Source: ZC4RG30 sp965652645
GTDB taxonomy: Bacteria > Pseudomonadota > Gammaproteobacteria > Steroidobacterales > Steroidobacteraceae
Reading direction: 5' to 3'
Assembly (NCBI GenBank): GCA_965652645.1
Contig: CBFGXE010000062.1
Span: 1-11,321 of the forward strand
DNA: 11,321 bases
Each line of letters begins with the position of its first letter. The stretch's first letter is position 1. This document shows positions 7,944 to 11,321 of the stretch, in pieces. Position numbers and translations under genes: made by a program. The notes beneath the pieces were generated by a model. That model searched no databases and was not told the origin of the DNA. It was given only the letters and a program-made list of their open reading frames with translations.

Positions 7944-8966
7944 GCCATAGGAAAGCGGACGGGCCTTGCCGCGGAACACCCGGTAGACGAAGACCGTGTA
8001 GCCCAGGATGGCCGGCAGCACGAGCAGCGCGCCGGCCAGGATGATGAGCAGCGACTCCGGCGCGCTGGCCGCATCCCAGATGGTGATGCGGTCGACCACC
8101 AGGTAGGGGAACAGGCTGTAGCTGAGGCCGTAGAAGCCGATGGCGATCACGCCGATGATGCAGCCGAACGGCACCCAGGCACCATATTCGTTGCCCTGCG
8201 CCAGGCGCACCGGCAGGCGGGCCAGCGAGCGGGCGCAGACCAGCAGCAGCGCCAGCGTGGCCAGTGGCAGCGGCGCCAGCAGCACCACGAACGGCAGCGC
8301 GAACCACTTCTCGAAGATGCGCTCGCTCACCAGGGGCGAGGCCACGGAAACGGCGGCGAATCCGGCCAGCGCTCCCCACCAGAAACGGCGCGCCCAGCGC
8401 ACGGCCTTCAGCTGCAGTGCGCCGGATGTCTTGATCACCAGCCAGCCCGCGCCCAACAAGGCGTAGACCGCCGGTACGCAGATCATGGTCAGCAAGGCAA
8501 ATCCGCGTGCGGCCCAGGAGGTGCCGAAACCGGTGATGTAGGAGCCCAGCATGAAGCCCTGTGCCCCGGCGGCCAGCAGCGAACCGGCCCAGAAAAGCCG
8601 GTTCCACAGCGGCTTGTGCGAAGCACGCGCCTTCACGCGGAAGTCGAAGGCCACGCCGCGCAGGATCAGCCCGATGAGCATCAGCACCACGGGCATGTAG
8701 AGGGAGGACAGCACCACACCGTGGGCGAGCGGGAACGCCACCAGCAGCAGGCCGATGCCCAGGACCAGCCAGGTTTCGTTCGCATCCCAGAACGGCCCGA
8801 TGGAGGACACCATGGTGTCCTTCTCTTCCTCCGTGGCGCCGGGCAGCAGGATGCCCACGCCGAGGTCGTAGCCGTCCAGCACCACGTAAAGGAACAGCGC
8901 CAAGCCCATCAGCGCCATGAAGACGACCGGCAACCAGCCGGCCGGTGTTGCCAGGTCAGGTGCCAC
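7941..8966 (-). CDS. cydB: Cytochrome bd-type quinol oxidase subunit II (CydB/CioB)
   Basis: This is the second subunit of the bd-type terminal oxidase in the inner membrane, partner of CydA. The 341-residue product is a multi-pass membrane protein with the family stretches YVVLDGYDLGVGIL near 27-40, SIGPFWDANETWL near 54-66 and LRGVAFDFR near 101-109. It is shorter than E. coli CydB (379) but normal for the CioB branch. GTG at 8966 is chosen because GGAGG lies 5 nt upstream. The frame is open to an ATG at 9005, but that would add 13 unconserved residues and a 50-nt overlap. With the GTG, cydA and cydB overlap by 11 nt, so translation is coupled. No small cydX-like or DUF2474-like gene follows in the 136 nt before tRNA-Arg. 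Confidence 0.95.
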   Translation of the reverse strand: MAPDLATPAGWLPVVFMALMGLALFLYVVLDGYDLGVGILLPGATEEEKDTMVSSIGPFWDANETWLVLGIGLLLVAFPLAHGVVLSSLYMPVVLMLIGLILRGVAFDFRVKARASHKPLWNRLFWAGSLLAAGAQGFMLGSYITGFGTSWAARGFALLTMICVPAVYALLGAGWLVIKTSGALQLKAVRWARRFWWGALAGFAAVSVASPLVSERIFEKWFALPFVVLLAPLPLATLALLLVCARSLARLPVRLAQGNEYGAWVPFGCIIGVIAIGFYGLSYSLFPYLVVDRITIWDAASAPESLLIILAGALLVLPAILGYTVFVYRVFRGKARPLSYG

Positions 8967-10305
8967 GCGAACCTCCGACAGGGTAAGGGGGGTCCTGGCG
9001 TACATCCGGGGGCTGCTCGCCTCCCTTGGCGGCCAGGTAGAACAGCACGCTGATGTAGGCGCCGATCAGCCCGGCGTACAGCAGCAGGTAGAGCACCAGG
9101 CTGGTGCCGATCGGAATGTCGCCTCTTGTTGCGGCATCAGCGGTGCGCAGCACGCCCTGCACCAGCCAGGGCTGGCGCCCCACTTCGGTGACGTACCAGC
9201 CGGCGAGGGTCGCCACCCAGCCGGAGAAGGTCATCGCCACCATCAGCCGCAGCCATTGCCGCGGCGGCTCGCGGTTGCCGCGCAGCCACCAGGCACCCAG
9301 CCAGGAGGCAGCCAGCATCAGGAGTCCCATGCCCACCATCAGGCGGAAGCCGAAGAACACGGGTTTCACCGGGGGATGTGCGCCGGGGAAATCGCCCAGT
9401 CCCTGGATCTCCCCGTCCGCGTCATGCCGCAGCACCAGGCTCGCGCCGCGCGGGATGCCCACCTCGAAATGATTGCGCCGCTGCTCTTCGTCGGGCCAGG
9501 CGAAGAGCAGCAGCGGCGCGCCTCGTTCTGTCTCCCATACGCCCTCCATCGCCGCGATCTTGGCGGGCTGGTGCTCCAGGGTGTTCAGGCCGTGGAAGTC
9601 CCCCACCAGTATCTGCAGCGGGATCAGCACCGCTGCCAGGCGTGTGCCGGTGCGCAGCGCAGCCCCTGCATCGGGCCGGCTGTCGCCGCGCAGCAGCCGC
9701 CAGGCCGACAGCCCTGTCACGAGGAAGGCCACGGTGAGCCCCGAGGCGATCAGCATGTGCAACAGCCGCCAGGGCATGGAAGGATTGAACAGGATGGCCA
9801 TCCAGTCGGTGGCGTGCACGACGCCGTCGATCAGCGTGAACCCCGTGGGGGTCTGCATCCACGAGTTGAGCACCAGGATCCAGAACGCGGACATGCTGGT
9901 GCCCACCGCAACCAGCACGGTGGCCAGGGTGTGCACACGGTCTGACACCTTGCCGATGCCGAACAGCATGACGGCAAGGAAGGTGGCCTCGAGGAAGAAT
10001 GCCGTGAGCACCTCGTAGGCCAGCAGCGGCCCGGCCACGTTGCCCACCTTCTCCATGTAGCCGGGCCAGTTGGTGCCGAACTGGAAGCTCATCGTCACGC
10101 CGCTGACCACGCCCAGCGCGAAAGTGAGCGCGAAGATCTTCACCCACAGGCGGTAGGCGTCCATCCAGTACGCCTCGCGGGTACGCGCGAAGCGCAGCCT
10201 GAAGTAAAGCAGCAGCCATGCCAGGGCGATGGATATCGTGGGAAAGAGGATGTGGAAGCTGATATTCGCTGCAAACTGCACACGCGCCAGGGTCAGGGCA
10301 TCCAT
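8956..10305 (-). CDS. cydA: Cytochrome bd-type quinol oxidase subunit I, short Q-loop (CydA/CioA)
   Basis: This subunit oxidises quinol and reduces oxygen to water using haems in the inner membrane. The 449-residue product keeps the haem ligands H18 (SFHILF), H183 (LLHMLI) and M323 (FRLMVG). It also keeps the acidic residues E98 and E106, the quinol-site K249 and E254 in QPAKIAAME, and GRQPW at 376-380. The distance from E254 to M323 is 69 residues against about 136 in E. coli CydA, so the C-terminal half of the Q-loop is missing. This is the layout of the cyanide-insensitive CioA branch. The ATG at 10305 overlaps the stop of the RND gene as TGATG, with AAAGG 7 nt before that junction. The gene therefore appears to be in an operon with an efflux permease; no promoter of its own was seen. 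Confidence 0.96.
   Translation of the reverse strand: MDALTLARVQFAANISFHILFPTISIALAWLLLYFRLRFARTREAYWMDAYRLWVKIFALTFALGVVSGVTMSFQFGTNWPGYMEKVGNVAGPLLAYEVLTAFFLEATFLAVMLFGIGKVSDRVHTLATVLVAVGTSMSAFWILVLNSWMQTPTGFTLIDGVVHATDWMAILFNPSMPWRLLHMLIASGLTVAFLVTGLSAWRLLRGDSRPDAGAALRTGTRLAAVLIPLQILVGDFHGLNTLEHQPAKIAAMEGVWETERGAPLLLFAWPDEEQRRNHFEVGIPRGASLVLRHDADGEIQGLGDFPGAHPPVKPVFFGFRLMVGMGLLMLAASWLGAWWLRGNREPPRQWLRLMVAMTFSGWVATLAGWYVTEVGRQPWLVQGVLRTADAATRGDIPIGTSLVLYLLLYAGLIGAYISVLFYLAAKGGEQPPDVRQDPPYPVGGSRGT
8972..8976 (-). promoter_or_regulatory. Ribosome binding site of cydB inside the cydA end
   Basis: GGAGG with a 5-nt spacer before GTG 8966 on the minus strand, lying within the last codons of cydA. 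It fixes the cydB start 13 codons downstream of the longest open frame. Confidence 0.7.
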
Positions 10306-11321
10306 CAGGGGACCTTTGCCGGCGGCCGGCGCCGGATGAGTGAGTAGTAGAGCAGCGGGATCACCACCAGCGTCAGGACAGTGCTCACCAGGATGCCGAA
10401 GATCAGCGCCACGGCGAGGCCGTTGAAGATCGGGTCATCGAGGATGAAGAAGGCCCCGAGCATGGCGGCAACGGCGGTGAGCACGATGGGACGCGCGCGC
10501 ACCGCGCAGGCCTCGATCACCGCCGCAGCGGGACCCTGCCCCTGTGCCAGCGCGTGGTTGATGAAATCCACCAGCAGGATGGAATTGCGCACGATGATGC
10601 CGGCCAGCGCGATCATGCCGATCATCGAGGTGGCGGTGAACTGCGCGCCGAGCAGCGCATGGCCCGGCATCACGCCGATCACGGTGAGCGGGATGGGCGC
10701 CATGATCACCAGCGGCACCAGGTAGCTGCGGAACTGCGCCACGACCAGGAAATAGATCAGCAGTATGCCCGCCGCATAGGCGATGCCCATGTCGCGGAAG
10801 GTCTCGAAGGTGATCTGCCACTCCCCGTCCCACTTCACGGCGTAGCCGGCCGTCTCCGGGGGCTGGCGGATGAAGTACTGCTGCAGGTTCTCCCCGCCCA
10901 CCGCCTCGCCCTGCAGCCGGCCCACGATGCCGAACATGCCGTACAGCGGACTGTCGAAAGCGCCGGCCTCATCGCCCGACACATAGACCACCGGCAGCAG
11001 GTCCTTGTGATGGATGGCACCGTCCCAGCCGCCACGCTGCACGCTCACCAGTTCGGAGATCGGCACCAGCCCGCCACTGGCGGCGCGCACGCGCAGCGCA
11101 AGCACGCCCTGCAGGCTGGCCTGGTCCGCGGCCGGCAGCCGCAGGCGCACCGGGTGCGGGTAGCGCGAAGCGCCGTCCTGGATGAAGGTGGCGTCGGTTC
11201 CGGCCAGGCCGATCGACAGGGCGTCGATGATGTCGGCGGGCGCCACCCCCAGGCGCGCGGCGCGGGCACGGTCCACCACCAGCGTCTCGCGCGGCGCGTC
11301 GGCTTCCACGGTGGTGTCGAT
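10305..11321 (-). CDS. RND-family efflux permease, C-terminal third (5' end outside window)
   Basis: The fragment (338 residues) is the C-terminal third of an inner-membrane RND proton/drug antiporter of the AcrB-like type, which normally has about 1,030-1,080 residues and works with a periplasmic adaptor and outer-membrane channel. The first ~170 residues are periplasmic porter/docking sequence (GLVPISELVSV, then VKWDGEWQ). Five hydrophobic segments matching TM8-TM12 follow. TM10 reads GIIVRNSILLVDF, where the proton-relay lysine (K940 of AcrB) aligns with Arg 245 of the fragment. TM11 keeps the Thr of IVLTAVAA (T978). The substrate cannot be told from this part. The stop TGA shares its A with the cydA ATG, suggesting one operon and coupled translation. 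A dedicated heavy-metal or aminoglycoside role is neither supported nor excluded. Confidence 0.92.
   Translation of the reverse strand: MDTTVEADAPRETLVVDRARAARLGVAPADIIDALSIGLAGTDATFIQDGASRYPHPVRLRLPAADQASLQGVLALRVRAASGGLVPISELVSVQRGGWDGAIHHKDLLPVVYVSGDEAGAFDSPLYGMFGIVGRLQGEAVGGENLQQYFIRQPPETAGYAVKWDGEWQITFETFRDMGIAYAAGILLIYFLVVAQFRSYLVPLVIMAPIPLTVIGVMPGHALLGAQFTATSMIGMIALAGIIVRNSILLVDFINHALAQGQGPAAAVIEACAVRARPIVLTAVAAMLGAFFILDDPIFNGLAVALIFGILVSTVLTLVVIPLLYYSLIRRRPPAKVP

Noticed and set aside
7633..7950. Plus-strand frame with GTRTRD/GRSRTCDH-type peptide
   Set aside because: Antisense translation of the same tRNA genes.
7836..9053. Plus-strand open frame (405 codons) opposite cydB
   Set aside because: Gln/His/Gly/Arg-rich antisense of membrane-protein codons; not a real gene.

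Overview
The window is high-GC DNA (about two thirds G+C by eye) from a gammaproteobacterium. The evidence is the gammaproteobacterial protease/chaperone order tig-clpP-clpX-lon, CCA-encoding tRNAs, and a lon heat-shock promoter that fits the sigma-32 consensus. Protein style and synteny suggest something near the Xanthomonadales/Nevskiales/Pseudomonas part of the class; this placement is an inference. Everything except the left-edge fragment lies on the minus strand, so transcription runs from right to left.

Reading in the direction of transcription: (1) 11321-10305 is the last third of an RND-family efflux permease, cut by the window edge. Its stop overlaps the start of cydA (TGATG). (2) cydA and cydB (10305-7941) encode a bd-type quinol oxidase of the short-Q-loop, cyanide-insensitive (CioAB) type. 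The two genes overlap by 11 nt. (3) A promoter with a GC-rich discriminator overlaps the cydB stop and heads a tRNA operon: Arg(TCT), His(GTG), Lys(CTT), Leu(TAG). It runs with a gap of only 36 nt into tig. (4) tig and clpP (10 nt apart), then clpX behind its own likely promoter, form the trigger factor/ClpXP proteostasis block. (5) A complete Sfp-type phosphopantetheinyl transferase lies between clpX and lon. Its frame begins at the clpX stop but has no ATG, GTG or TTG start upstream of its conserved N-terminal region. (6) lon has a convincing sigma-32 promoter and a terminator-like hairpin at its stop codon. (7) tRNA-Val(TAC) and tRNA-Asp(GTC) follow directly. The hupB and ppiD genes that normally flank these tRNAs in related genomes are absent from the sequence seen. 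(8) On the opposite strand, the left edge holds the tail of a TPR-like protein whose frame runs into the tRNA-Asp gene.

The window is mostly core genome: protein folding and quality control, tRNAs, and respiration. I see no CRISPR array, insertion sequence, phage gene or obvious new defence system. The points most worth a second look are the PPTase inserted between clpX and lon with its problematic start, the translational coupling of an RND pump to cioAB, the apparent tRNA-tig co-transcription, and the synteny break at tRNA-Asp.
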